A stretch of DNA of 64,000 nt from Intestinicryptomonas porci (GTDB lineage: Bacteria; Verrucomicrobiota; Verrucomicrobiia; Opitutales; Intestinicryptomonadaceae), in contig NZ_JALBUT010000006.1 in the NCBI RefSeq assembly GCF_033971905.1, forward strand, positions 1 to 64,000, written 5' to 3'. The translations under genes and the position numbers were made by a program. The notes beneath the pieces are model-generated. The model was not told the DNA's origin. It saw only the letters and a program-made list of their open reading frames with translations, and ran no database searches. Below are positions 17,974-27,300 of the stretch, piece after piece; the first letter of the stretch is position 1, and every line of letters begins with the position of its first letter.

Positions 17974-18543
17974 TTAAAGGCGCGCCAAAAACAACTCCGC
18001 CTGAGCCTTTAAAAAAGAGGCGTCGCCGTCATTGAAAAACGCGGCGTGCGAACGGGCGACTTTATCAGATTGCGGCATTTGAAATGAATCGCGCCTGTCA
18101 ATTTCACGCTCCGAAAGACCTCTTTTCAAGAGCCTTCTCCTCCGCAAATCCTCGCTACAAAAAACAGTAATGCAAAAATCGAATTCCTTTTCAAGATTTT
18201 TTTCAAAAAGAAGCGGAACTTCAACCACGCAAACGCCGCCCTTGCAAGCGTCCTTCCAAAGTTTTTCGACGCGTGGATGTATGATGTTTTCAAGCAAGGC
18301 AAGCTTTCGAGCGTCGCAAAACACAATGCTTGCAATCTTCTTTGCATCGGGCTTTCCGTCTGTAAACCCATCTTCCTTAAAAAGCGCGTAAACTTCCTTT
18401 ACCGCGCTTTCGTCTTCAAACAAAACGCGCTTTGAAAGCTTGTCGGCGTCCAAAACGCATGCTCCGCACTCTTCAAACGCCTTGCCCAAGGCACTCTTGC
18501 CCGCGCCTATCGACCCCGTTAAAGCAATCAAAACTTTTTTCAT
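17974..18543 (-). CDS. coaE: dephospho-CoA kinase
   Basis: Last step of coenzyme A synthesis: phosphorylates the ribose 3'-hydroxyl of dephospho-CoA with ATP. The 189 residues have the P-loop LTGSIGAGKSALGKAF, the DADKLSKRVL motif containing the catalytic Asp, the HPRVEKLWK segment and VVEVPLLFEKNLEKEFD, all typical. Length is normal for the family. It is placed 22 bp after gpsA and 35 bp before rho on the minus strand, within the same probable operon. Nothing unusual is seen. Confidence 0.95.
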   Translation of the reverse strand: MKKVLIALTGSIGAGKSALGKAFEECGACVLDADKLSKRVLFEDESAVKEVYALFKEDGFTDGKPDAKKIASIVFCDARKLALLENIIHPRVEKLWKDACKGGVCVVEVPLLFEKNLEKEFDFCITVFCSEDLRRRRLLKRGLSEREIDRRDSFQMPQSDKVARSHAAFFNDGDASFLKAQAELFLARL

Positions 18544-18565
18544 GGAAAAAGCGCACGTAAACCCG

Positions 18566-19555
18566 CTACGCGCAAAGCATGCGCTTTAAACAGGTAGCGC
18601 GGTCGATTTTGCCTTCCGACAAATCGCACAAGGTTGACATTATCGGCAGTTTCAAGCCGTTTTTCTCAAACATTCTGCAAATTTGAATGGTCTCCAACCC
18701 CGCGCAAACCCTGCCGTTTAACGCCGCCAAAGCCGCCTCAACGCTCGCGCCCTTTCCGAGCTGTTCGCCAGTCCTGCGGTTGCGCGAATCGGGGCTCATG
18801 CAAGTTGTGAGAACGTCCCCCAATATTGCAGATTCCTTTATGAAAGAATCGCTCCACGCGCCAAGAGAAGCCGATGCGCGGTAAATTTCCTGAAATCCGC
18901 GCGCCATAATGATTGCCTTCGTGTTCGCGCCCAAATTCATGCCGTCGCAAAAACCCGCGGCAAGAGCCACGATGTTTTTCAATGCAGCACCGACTTCCAC
19001 GCCGACAACGTCCTGAGTGGGGCGCACGTTGAAAGTCGGGGTCGTGAAAGCCTCTGCCGACATTTCGGCAGAAACCCTGTCTTCAAGGGCGACAACTGCT
19101 TCCGCATACTTGCCCCTTGCCACTTCAAAAGCAATGTTAGGCCCCATAATGGAGCCGCAAGCTCCCGAATGGGCAACGCACGCTTTAAGAACTTGCGAAG
19201 GTCTGCGCCAAGTGCCGATTTCAATGCCCTTGCCCGCGTTTATCATAATTGCGCCATCTTTAACGAAGGGCGAAAATTTCTTGGCGGTGGCGTCGAGATA
19301 CTGTATGGGAACGCCCCAAACCAAAAGCTCGGAATTTTCTATGGCTTCCTGCGGATTATTTGTGAACGCCACATTTTCAGGAATTTCGATGTCGGGAAGA
19401 AAAAGCGAGTTCGTCCGCGATTTTTTTACGGAATCCACAACTTCGGGTTCTCTTGCCCAAACGGAAACATTCTGTATGTTTTTTGAAAGAATAATTGCAA
19501 GCGAGCTTCCCCACGCGCCCGCGCCCAACACTGCAACTTTTTGAAACTTTGCCAT
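18566..19555 (-). CDS. gpsA: NAD(P)H-dependent glycerol-3-phosphate dehydrogenase
   Basis: Reduces dihydroxyacetone phosphate to sn-glycerol 3-phosphate for phospholipid synthesis. I place the start at the ATG at 19555 (MAKFQKVAVLGAGAWG), giving 330 residues; the longer frame to 19606 would overlap the upstream SDR gene and adds an unrelated 17 residues. The Rossmann GxGxWG motif is at the N-terminus. Substrate-binding blocks (NAGKGIEIGTWR, SIMGPNIAFEVARGK, the ALKNIVALAAGFCDGMNLG block with its catalytic Lys, and RNRRTGEQLGKG) are intact. It is co-directional with and tightly linked to coaE. Confidence 0.96.
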   Translation of the reverse strand: MAKFQKVAVLGAGAWGSSLAIILSKNIQNVSVWAREPEVVDSVKKSRTNSLFLPDIEIPENVAFTNNPQEAIENSELLVWGVPIQYLDATAKKFSPFVKDGAIMINAGKGIEIGTWRRPSQVLKACVAHSGACGSIMGPNIAFEVARGKYAEAVVALEDRVSAEMSAEAFTTPTFNVRPTQDVVGVEVGAALKNIVALAAGFCDGMNLGANTKAIIMARGFQEIYRASASLGAWSDSFIKESAILGDVLTTCMSPDSRNRRTGEQLGKGASVEAALAALNGRVCAGLETIQICRMFEKNGLKLPIMSTLCDLSEGKIDRATCLKRMLCA

Positions 19556-19571
19556 AATCGGTATTTTTAAT

Positions 19572-20456
19572 TTATTGGCGAACTTTGGCCAAAATCGCAC
19601 CCGCAATTTTTGCCATTACGCTTCGCGGTATTAAATAATTTATGAATGTTAGCACAGAATTTAACAATCCTACAACCTTTAAATTTTTTCCGGCGCAAAA
19701 AGCGTACAGGGCGGCTTCTGCAACTTGTTCCGGCTCATGCCCGAAATTCGACTTCAACGGACGCTTGTCAAACCCCGCGCGCCTGAAAAAATTCGACGTC
19801 GTCGGACCCGGGCAAAGACAAAGGCAGGTCGCCCCGAACTTGCGTAATTCATAGTCAAGCGCGAGGGAAAAATTCATGACATAAGACTTCGTCGCCCCGT
19901 AAACGCTCAAATACGGGCACGGCTGCCACGCCGCGGTGCTTGCAACATTTATGATTCCGCCGCCGTTTTCGCGGATTAAGCCGATAAATTTTCCGCTGAG
20001 GTAAGTCAGGGCGCGGACGTTTACGTCTATCATATTTGCGTTATGCTCCAAATTCGGCTCGGGGAAGAGCCCGTATCCGCCAAATCCCGAATTGTTTATG
20101 AGCAGAATTTTTCTGTTTTTCGGAAAATCCGCGTTTTTTTCGGCGTTTTTTTTGATTTTTTCTAAAATCCCGTCAAATGCGCAATCTATTTGTGATAAGC
20201 AAGATAAGTCGCATTTAAAGTCGAAAACGTTTTCCCTTTCAAAAAATTTTTCACTTTCCGAACGAGAAATGTTGCATATTAAAATATTTTTTGGTAATCT
20301 ATAAACCAGTTCAAGAAAAGAGCGACCTATTCCCGAACTTCCTCCCGTCAAGATGACGGCATTGTAGTTTCGGGACAAGTGTTCGAGAATTTTCCTCGTT
20401 TGGCGATTTTCTTTTACGGAGCTCTTTATTTTCTTTTGCGAATTACCGATATTCAT
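19572..20456 (-). CDS. short-chain dehydrogenase/reductase
   Basis: NAD(P)-dependent oxidoreductase of the classical SDR fold, 294 residues. The nucleotide-binding TGGSSGIGRSFLEL motif lies near residue 37, preceded by a basic N-terminal tail not usual in the family. The NNSGFGGYG loop, the catalytic Ser in INVASTAAW, and YGATKSYVMNF with the Tyr-Lys pair follow. CLCPGPTTSNFFRRAGF is the segment after the active site typical of ketoacyl-reductase-like or DltE-like SDRs. The substrate cannot be predicted. It is first in the rho operon, 16 bp before gpsA. Confidence 0.9.
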   Translation of the reverse strand: MNIGNSQKKIKSSVKENRQTRKILEHLSRNYNAVILTGGSSGIGRSFLELVYRLPKNILICNISRSESEKFFERENVFDFKCDLSCLSQIDCAFDGILEKIKKNAEKNADFPKNRKILLINNSGFGGYGLFPEPNLEHNANMIDVNVRALTYLSGKFIGLIRENGGGIINVASTAAWQPCPYLSVYGATKSYVMNFSLALDYELRKFGATCLCLCPGPTTSNFFRRAGFDKRPLKSNFGHEPEQVAEAALYAFCAGKNLKVVGLLNSVLTFINYLIPRSVMAKIAGAILAKVRQ

Positions 20457-20515
20457 ATTGGCAAAGATAATTTCACAATTTCATCACGGCATCAAGCCAT
20501 AACAGAAAGGAAAAC

Positions 20516-20893
20516 ATGAACAACAACGAAATCATCATCTCCGGACAGAACCTCGAATTGACAGACTCATTGAAGCAGGAAGTCTATTCAAAGATGGAAA
20601 AACTTTTCAAGCACCAGGAAAAAATCATAAGACTAAGAATTGACTTGGAGTACAGCCCGAACCGCAACCATGAAGACGAATTCATTGCGAAAGGGCGAAT
20701 TGAAATTGAAGGTCCCGACATGGTGATAAGTATCGCTTCAAGCGACATGTACAAGTCCATAAACGAGCTTGCCGACAAGCTTGACCGCAAAATCCGCCGT
20801 GCCCGCAGATTGGTCAAGGTCAAGACAAAGCAAGTCAAGAATGTCGATATTTCAAACAATATTCCAAACGCCGTAAAAGCAGGCGCAAGATAA
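20516..20893 (+). CDS. hpf: ribosome hibernation promoting factor (HPF/RaiA family, short form)
   Basis: Binds the small ribosomal subunit in stationary phase and stabilises inactive ribosomes. The 125 residues cover the single beta-alpha-beta-beta-beta-alpha domain: IIISGQNLELTDSLKQEVYS, RLRIDLEYSP, and the basic second helix with ELADKLDRKIRRARRLVKVK. The long C-terminal dimerisation domain of long HPF is absent. It is one of the few genes here with a clear Shine-Dalgarno (GAAAGGA, about 5 bp before ATG), fitting high expression. It is monocistronic, followed by a strong terminator, and divergent from the SDR-gpsA operon. Confidence 0.92.
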   Translation: MNNNEIIISGQNLELTDSLKQEVYSKMEKLFKHQEKIIRLRIDLEYSPNRNHEDEFIAKGRIEIEGPDMVISIASSDMYKSINELADKLDRKIRRARRLVKVKTKQVKNVDISNNIPNAVKAGAR

Positions 20894-20907
20894 TAATTAG
20901 TTTAACA

Positions 20908-20940
20908 AAAAGCGGAGAATTTTACTTCTCCGCTTTTTTT
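20908..20940 (+). terminator. terminator of hpf
   Basis: AAAAGCGGAGAA pairs with TTCTCCGCTTTT around a short loop, followed by a T run. Confidence 0.92.
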
Positions 20941-21011
20941 ATGCTAAAATATTGCAAGAAGACTTAGGAAATTATGAGCTTTTGATACTCTACTCCCTTT
21001 CTATTAAACGT

Positions 21012-21052
21012 AAAAAAAGACGGTTTAGGAAATACCTAAAACCGCCTTTTTT
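21012..21052 (-). terminator. terminator of the barrel protein gene
   Basis: On the minus strand GGCGGTTTTAGG pairs with CCTAAACCGTC (one bulged base), followed by seven T. It lies about 60 bp after the barrel protein stop. Confidence 0.85.
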
Positions 21053-21109
21053 ATTGCAACGCGAGCAACGCTTAAAAGCGATGCGCCGCGCGATATTATG
21101 TCGCTTAAA

Positions 21110-21976
21110 TTAGAAGCCCATTGTCATGGAAGTGCCAAACCATACAGTGTCGGCATACTTTCCGAAGGGGCGGGTTTCTGTCGCGGCAGAAGAGTGCGCA
21201 TTTACGTTTGCCCAGCGAACGCCGAAAGACAAAGCGCAAATTTCATTCACGCGCAAAACGAGATCGGCATTGATTCCGACATAGCTGTAGCCGTTCGAGT
21301 CGTGGTAAACAACATTGTCAGTCTTAAAGCGGCTGCCGTTTCTGTATCCGTAATAGATTGAAGTGTCCAACGAAAGGAAGTCTTTGCCTTCGCCCAAAAT
21401 CCACTTTGAAATCGGAGCGGAGTAGTCCAAAGAAACTTCAACCGTATTGCATTCCATGTCAAAGTCGTAATAGTAATAGAGGCTCGGAGTTACAGCAAAG
21501 TCGCCCAAGAGTTCGCTTGTATCGTAAGAAACGCCGACTTTGAGTTCGTTTGTTGTGTCGAACTTGCAGGCTTTCTTTGCGCCCAAAGAGGTGTTCCAGT
21601 AGAGCGTGTAACCCAAGTCAAACGTAAACGCCGCAACCTGGTATGTCATGCCGAGGTTGATGTCGGTTTCAGTATAGTTGTCGTCCAGAGGAGAGTTGTT
21701 GAAAACGCCGATATACGCGCCGAGAGCGTCGGTAATGGCGTATGCAACTTCAACTTCGGGCTGGAGAGAGTCTTGCGCTTCCCTGATGCCGCGGAAAACA
21801 TAGTTGCTTTCATAGGCGAAAGAAACAGAAGCGGAGAACTTGTCTGCGCTCAAGAAGCTTTTTTCAGCCTGCTGCGGCTGTTGTGCCGCGGGTTGGGCGG
21901 CGTCAGCCGCGAACGTAAACGGAGCGAGCATTGCTGCAACGCCCGCAAATAATGTAGTTTTTAGCATGTTTTTCAT
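21110..21976 (-). CDS. outer-membrane beta-barrel protein (TorF/TIGR02001-like)
   Basis: Secreted 288-residue barrel protein. The signal peptide ends near AAMLAPFTFAADA, followed by an Ala/Gln/Pro-rich linker and alternating aromatic and hydrophobic strands: FSASVSFAYESNYVFRGIRE, VEVAYAITDALGAYIGVF, INLGMTYQVAAFTFDLGYTL, FAVTPSLYYYYDF. It ends in Phe (SMTMGF), the usual signature for BAM-dependent insertion. The YESNYVFRGIRE start matches the putative porin family TIGR02001 found in several Gram-negatives. The role is unknown; a porin or general surface protein is likely. It is a single gene with its own terminator. Confidence 0.82.
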   Translation of the reverse strand: MKNMLKTTLFAGVAAMLAPFTFAADAAQPAAQQPQQAEKSFLSADKFSASVSFAYESNYVFRGIREAQDSLQPEVEVAYAITDALGAYIGVFNNSPLDDNYTETDINLGMTYQVAAFTFDLGYTLYWNTSLGAKKACKFDTTNELKVGVSYDTSELLGDFAVTPSLYYYYDFDMECNTVEVSLDYSAPISKWILGEGKDFLSLDTSIYYGYRNGSRFKTDNVVYHDSNGYSYVGINADLVLRVNEICALSFGVRWANVNAHSSAATETRPFGKYADTVWFGTSMTMGF

Positions 21977-22169
21977 AATTTAGTAAATCCTTCTAAACAG
22001 AAATTAGGAATAAAATAAAAATCCAATAAGATTTAAAAGTCCAGCCAAAAAAACAAATCGGCTTGTTTTTTATACTTTAAAAATGAAAAAACTCTCTTAT
22101 AAAGAATGTATAAAATAATCGTTGCGGACAAAATTTCCGCGCCGAAAAAATTTTTAACAGAAACAAAAA

Positions 22170-24296
22170 ATGAACAGCAGAAAATTAGCGATAGCAAAAA
22201 TTGCCGAACGAAAAGTCGAATACAGCGACAATACTCCGCAGTACGAAATAGACAAAGAATACGGCAAAGACGTATTCGGCATAAGGGCAATGGAACAGTA
22301 TCTGCCCCGCCCCGCCTACAAAAAGCTGGTGGAAACCATAAACGCGGGAACTCCGATTGATTCTTCAATAGCAAACGACGTCGCTCACGCAATGAAAAAA
22401 TGGGCGATGGAAAGAGGCGTCACGCACTACACGCATTGGTTTCTGCCGCTCAACGGGCTGAGCGCGGAAAAGCACGATTCATTCCTCGACCCGAGCGGTG
22501 AAATCGGCAACGCCATCACGCGCTTTTCAGGTAAAAACTTGATAGTTGGCGAGCCCGACGCCTCGAGTTTTCCCTCCGGCGGATTGCGCTCCACTTTTGA
22601 AGCGAGGGGCTACACCGCCTGGGACCCGACATCCCCCGCATTCATAAAGCGCACGGGCAAAGTTGCAACCCTTTGCATACCCACCGCATTCTGTTCGTAC
22701 ACAGGCGTTGTCCTCGACAAAAAAACGCCTCTGCTACGCTCAATGCAGGTTTTGGGTCAGCAGGCAAAACGCCTTTTAAAATGCTTCGGGGAAGATAGCG
22801 ACGCAAAGCCGTCGGTAACTCTCGGCGCGGAACAGGAATATTTCTTAATCGACAAGGCTCTTTACATGTTGCGTCCCGACCTAATGCAAACGGGAAGAAC
22901 GCTTTTCGGCGCGCCCCCGCAAAAGCACCAACAGCTCGAAGACCACTACTTTGGCGCGATAAAGCCGCGCATACTAAACTTCATGAGCGAAGTCGAAAAG
23001 GAATTGTGGCGCATGGGCATTCCCGCAAAAACCCGCCACAACGAAGTCGCCCCCGCGCAGTTTGAAATCGCCCCCGTATTCGAAGAGCTTAACGTTGCAG
23101 TTGACCACAATATGGTGACGATGGAAACCCTGCAAAAGATTGCAGACCGCAACGACTTGGTCTGCCTTCTGCATGAAAAGCCGTTTGAAGGCGTAAACGG
23201 ATCGGGCAAGCACAACAACTGGTCGATTTCAGTAGGCGAAAAAAACCTGCTAAACCCCGGCAACAACCCGCACGAAAACGCGATATTCCTTACGGTTCTA
23301 TGCGCGATAATAAAGGCGGTTGACGAACATGCCGACCTTCTTAGAAGCTCAACCGCAAACGCGGGGAACGACCACCGTTTAGGCGCAAACGAAGCTCCTC
23401 CTGCAATCATTTCAATCTTTTTGGGCGACCAGCTTACCGACATAATCGAACAGCTTGAAAAAGGCGAGGCAAAATCGAGCAAGCACGGAAGCCAAATAAA
23501 AGTCGGCGTCGATACCTTACCCGCTCTGCCCGCAGACGTCACCGACCGCAACCGCACAAGCCCGTTCGCGTTCACGGGCAACAAGTTTGAATTCCGCGCG
23601 GCGGGCTCTTCGCAGTCGTGCGCAAATCCGAATATAATGCTAAACACGATTGTCGCCGAAGCTTTCGACGAAATTTCAACTTACCTTGAAAGCCTGCCGA
23701 AAGAAGAATTCCAAAAGGGACTGCAAAAGAAGCTGAGCGAAATCATAAAAGCGCACAAAAGAATTATTTTCAACGGAGACGGCTACAAAGAGGAATGGAA
23801 GGAAGAAGCAAAGCGCAGAGGGCTTCCGAACTTGCGCACGACTCCCGAAGCCTTAAAGCCGCTCCTTGACGAGAAGAACATAGTGATGTTTGAAAAGTAC
23901 GGAGTGCTAAACAGGGTGGAAATGGTTTCGCGCTACGAAGTGTTCATAGAGGAATTTACCCGAAAAGTTCTAATCGAGGCGGGGCTTTCTATAAACATTT
24001 CGCGCACCATGATAATACCCGCGATATCCGCCTATTTGTCAAAGCTCTCCTCCGCAGCAAATTCGCCTTGGAAAAACGCGGCAACCGATGAAATCGGCAA
24101 ATGCGCGGCAGACTCGCTTTCCGAAGTTCTAAACGCCACAAAATCTCTCGAAGCGGAATTTGAAAAGAAAGCCGACATAGAAAAGATAAAAGAGAAAATG
24201 GCGCATCTTCGCAAATGCGTGGACAAGGCGGAAGGAATTGTGGAAGACTCTCTCTGGCCGCTTCCAAAATACCGCGAGCTTTTGTTCATATACTAA
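22170..24296 (+). CDS. glnN: glutamine synthetase type III
   Basis: ATP-dependent assimilation of ammonium into glutamine. The 708 residues match the large GSIII class rather than GSI (about 470). GSIII markers are visible: VFGIRAMEQYLPRPAYK and ERGVTHYTHWFLPLNG at the N-terminus, GAEQEYFLID (metal Glu residues), RHNEVAPAQFEIAP, the HEKPFEGVNGSGKHNNWSIS nucleotide/metal block and LGANEAPPAIIS. It is monocistronic, preceded by an A-rich leader without a Shine-Dalgarno, and ends in a bidirectional terminator. A PII protein gene at 44933 provides the expected nitrogen sensor, though not adjacent. No adenylylation site of the GSI kind is expected. Confidence 0.97.
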   Translation: MNSRKLAIAKIAERKVEYSDNTPQYEIDKEYGKDVFGIRAMEQYLPRPAYKKLVETINAGTPIDSSIANDVAHAMKKWAMERGVTHYTHWFLPLNGLSAEKHDSFLDPSGEIGNAITRFSGKNLIVGEPDASSFPSGGLRSTFEARGYTAWDPTSPAFIKRTGKVATLCIPTAFCSYTGVVLDKKTPLLRSMQVLGQQAKRLLKCFGEDSDAKPSVTLGAEQEYFLIDKALYMLRPDLMQTGRTLFGAPPQKHQQLEDHYFGAIKPRILNFMSEVEKELWRMGIPAKTRHNEVAPAQFEIAPVFEELNVAVDHNMVTMETLQKIADRNDLVCLLHEKPFEGVNGSGKHNNWSISVGEKNLLNPGNNPHENAIFLTVLCAIIKAVDEHADLLRSSTANAGNDHRLGANEAPPAIISIFLGDQLTDIIEQLEKGEAKSSKHGSQIKVGVDTLPALPADVTDRNRTSPFAFTGNKFEFRAAGSSQSCANPNIMLNTIVAEAFDEISTYLESLPKEEFQKGLQKKLSEIIKAHKRIIFNGDGYKEEWKEEAKRRGLPNLRTTPEALKPLLDEKNIVMFEKYGVLNRVEMVSRYEVFIEEFTRKVLIEAGLSINISRTMIIPAISAYLSKLSSAANSPWKNAATDEIGKCAADSLSEVLNATKSLEAEFEKKADIEKIKEKMAHLRKCVDKAEGIVEDSLWPLPKYRELLFIY

Positions 24297-24310
24297 TTCA
24301 TAAATCTCAA

Positions 24311-24348
24311 AAAAAAATTCGCTTAAATTTGTTAAGCGAATTTTTTTT
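24311..24348. terminator. bidirectional terminator between glnN and the beta-galactosidase gene
   Basis: AAAATTCGCTTAA pairs with TTAAGCGAATTTT, flanked by A and T runs on both sides; the two genes converge here. Confidence 0.92.
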
Positions 24349-24353
24349 GCAAA

Positions 24354-27300
24354 CTATTTGGCAAATATTCTAAGCCGCTTTAAATGGAAAATTTCCGTTT
24401 TGTCGAGCATAAGCCTTACATATTTCGCCCTAATCGGATTTTCAAAATTCACAATCCACTTGCTTTTGTAGTCCTCGCAAGACCATACGCGTTTCCAGTC
24501 CTTGCCGTTTTCGGAAACAAGCATTCTAAGGCGCGTGGTTCTGTCGCCCTGGGCGTCTGCCCGGTTTACAATTTCAACAGAAACGATTTCCTCCGCGCGT
24601 TCAAGCTCTACCGTCAAATGCGGATTTCTCTCTTTAAGCGTGTGGAAAGAGAAAACGCCGTCCCCCGAAGTCATCAAATTGTCCTTTTTGGGAGACCATT
24701 TTTCGTCAATGGAAGAATACGAAACTTTCGCATTTTCCGAAACCCACCTGCCCAAAGGCTTTGGCATAAGCTCTTCAACTAACAAATTTTCAGCGTTTTC
24801 AAGAGGCTTGTAAGAATACTGTTTCGGAAAAATTCCGTCCGCTTTCTGCGCCTTCGAGCTTACCGGCTTCAAGACGAAAGTCCAGGAAACAGCCCCCTTG
24901 AAATCAGGCTTAAACCGACTGCGCGTAGATGGTCCGCATGAATTGTTGCCAAGCCCCCTTACTTTCCATGCAATTCTCAGCTCGTTTTGCGTCGGCTCTT
25001 TTAAGTTGTGCGGATGCTTTGCGCTTAAAAGTTCTTCCTGCGTGTAGGGCAATATCGCCATCGGCAATGGCTTTTCGACGGCGGAAACAATAATGCCCAA
25101 GCCGTTTTCATCGGTAATTTTCATTTGGCGGACTTCTTCGCGGTTGCCCGTATCCTGCGGCAAGGAATAGTCTTCCATAAAGTCTTTTACTTTCAAGGAG
25201 TAAAGCCCGACATCCGCCGCTTCTTTCCTGTCCTCGTAATTTGCGAACTCTCCCCTGCCGAAGTATTCAACGTTTTCGAGTTTCGGATTAAGCCCCATTT
25301 TTAAGCCTATTCTTGCCACGTTTAAATTCCGTGGCGTTTCATTTATCTTTTGGCAAGTTGCAACAACCTGCATAGTTCCGTCAGACAAAATCGTATATAC
25401 AAACTCATTTGCAAAGCCTTCGCCGTCATTGTTTGCGAGGATTTCAGAGCATGTGATTCTTGCCGCGCCGCGCCCCAATTTTTCTATTTTTAGCGTCGGC
25501 TTAAACTGCTTTAAAGAGCCAAGATTTTTGCTGTTCCACTCTCTTAAAACTTCTCCGCGCCTTTCGTTATCAATTAAGGCAGATGAAATGTCAAAAAGAA
25601 CGGGCGAATTTATGATTATATTTCCGCCGCGCTTCAAACTTTTTAAGCAAGCGTTTTCAGCGTCGAATTCGTAAACATAATTCCCCGCCTTCACCAACAC
25701 GGCATCGCCATTTTTTGAAACTTCGATTTTGCCGCGGTTTGCGATTTTAAGCTCTTTAAATTCAGTTGCATCTTTTAATTTAAACTGGGTGCTTGAAACT
25801 TTATCGCCTTTCTTTGCGAACAAAGTATCCGCCTTGCGCGTAAAAATCACCGAGTAAAAATATTCTCCGCCGCCACCAAATTCGGGAATGTCCAATTCAA
25901 TTTCAGCCGATTTTCCCGCAGGCAAGTCGATGGCATCAAGCGTTTTTTCAAAAACCTGCTTCCCGTTGCATTCAACAACTATTTTTGCGTCGAACTCGTT
26001 TAAATTCGTGTCGAAAAATTCATTTGAAATTTTGATTAGCTTCGGGTTTTCGCCATTCGGGCGCGAAACCTGAATGTCTTGGTAAACGCGCCCCACTTCG
26101 TGATACTTGGCAAAGAAAGTTCTGTCGGCGCGGACTATGCCGTTTGAGCAGAAATTGCCCGCAGACGGAGATGTCTTCCAGTCGCGCCCGTCCGAGAGAT
26201 ATAGCTTTCCCGAACCATCTTCGCGCGGAAGATAAAGCGACTGGTCAACCCAGTCCCAAATAAAACCGCCGTGCAGACAGTCGGCATTAGTTCTTATTAA
26301 ATCCCACTTGCCTTTCAAGTTGCCAATGGAATTTCCCATCGCGTGCGCGTATTCGCAAAAGAAGAACGGCACTTTCTTTTGGGTCTTGTGCAAATATTCG
26401 TTCATTCTGTCAACGCCGCCATACATTGGAGAGGCGAAATCTGAGAATCCCTTATCTTCGCCGTTCATTTTATGCCAAACTTCGGCTTCGGAATGCACAT
26501 AATGCAAAGGAGCGTTGTCGCGCACGACTTTCGCCATTTCGCCATGCCCTTTCACGATGCGCCCCGCAGATTCGTTGCCCACTGAAAATATCATAACGCA
26601 CGGAACATTCCTGTCGCGGAAAACCATATTGCGCATTCTGTCAACGCTCGCGGGAATGAATTTGTCGAAATCAAGCGGACCCGTGTTTCTATAACCGTGC
26701 TGTTCCTGGTTGCACTCATCCAAGACCATCAAGCCATAGCGGGAACAGAGCATGTAAAAAGTGTCGTCGTTGGGATAGTGCGAAGTGCGCACTGCGTTGA
26801 TGTTGATGCGCTTCATAAGCTCGACGTCGAGTTTTTGCCATTTGAATTCGCAAGTTTTGCCCTTGTCGGGAGACCAGTCGTGGCGGTTTACCCCCTTGAA
26901 AAGCACAGATCGGTTATTCAAGAAAATGCCCGCGCCCCTGACTTCAAATTTCCTGAAAGCAAAATCCGCCCTGACAGTTTCAAGAACTTTGCCTTCCACG
27001 TCGGAAAGCGTAATTAAAATGGCGTACAAATTCGGCTTGTCTGGCGACCATAACTTAAAATTTTTCGCTCCAATATCGGCTGATATTTTTATTTCTTTTG
27101 AACTTTGGATTTGCGGTATTTTCTTTTCAAGCAAAGTTTTGGAATTTAATTTGTTGCCCTGTTCATCAATTATGTCGGCTTTCAAAACGAGTCCCGACGC
27201 CGATTTTTCCGAAAGATTTTTTATAAACGCCTCGAGTTTTATTTTTGCCGAAGACAAATCGTCTGAGAAAAACACGGGGGCGTAATAATCTCGAATGTAG

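Noticed and set aside
19556..19606. Upstream extension of gpsA
   Set aside because: It would overlap the SDR gene and adds residues unrelated to GpsA; the ATG at 19555 gives the normal N-terminus.
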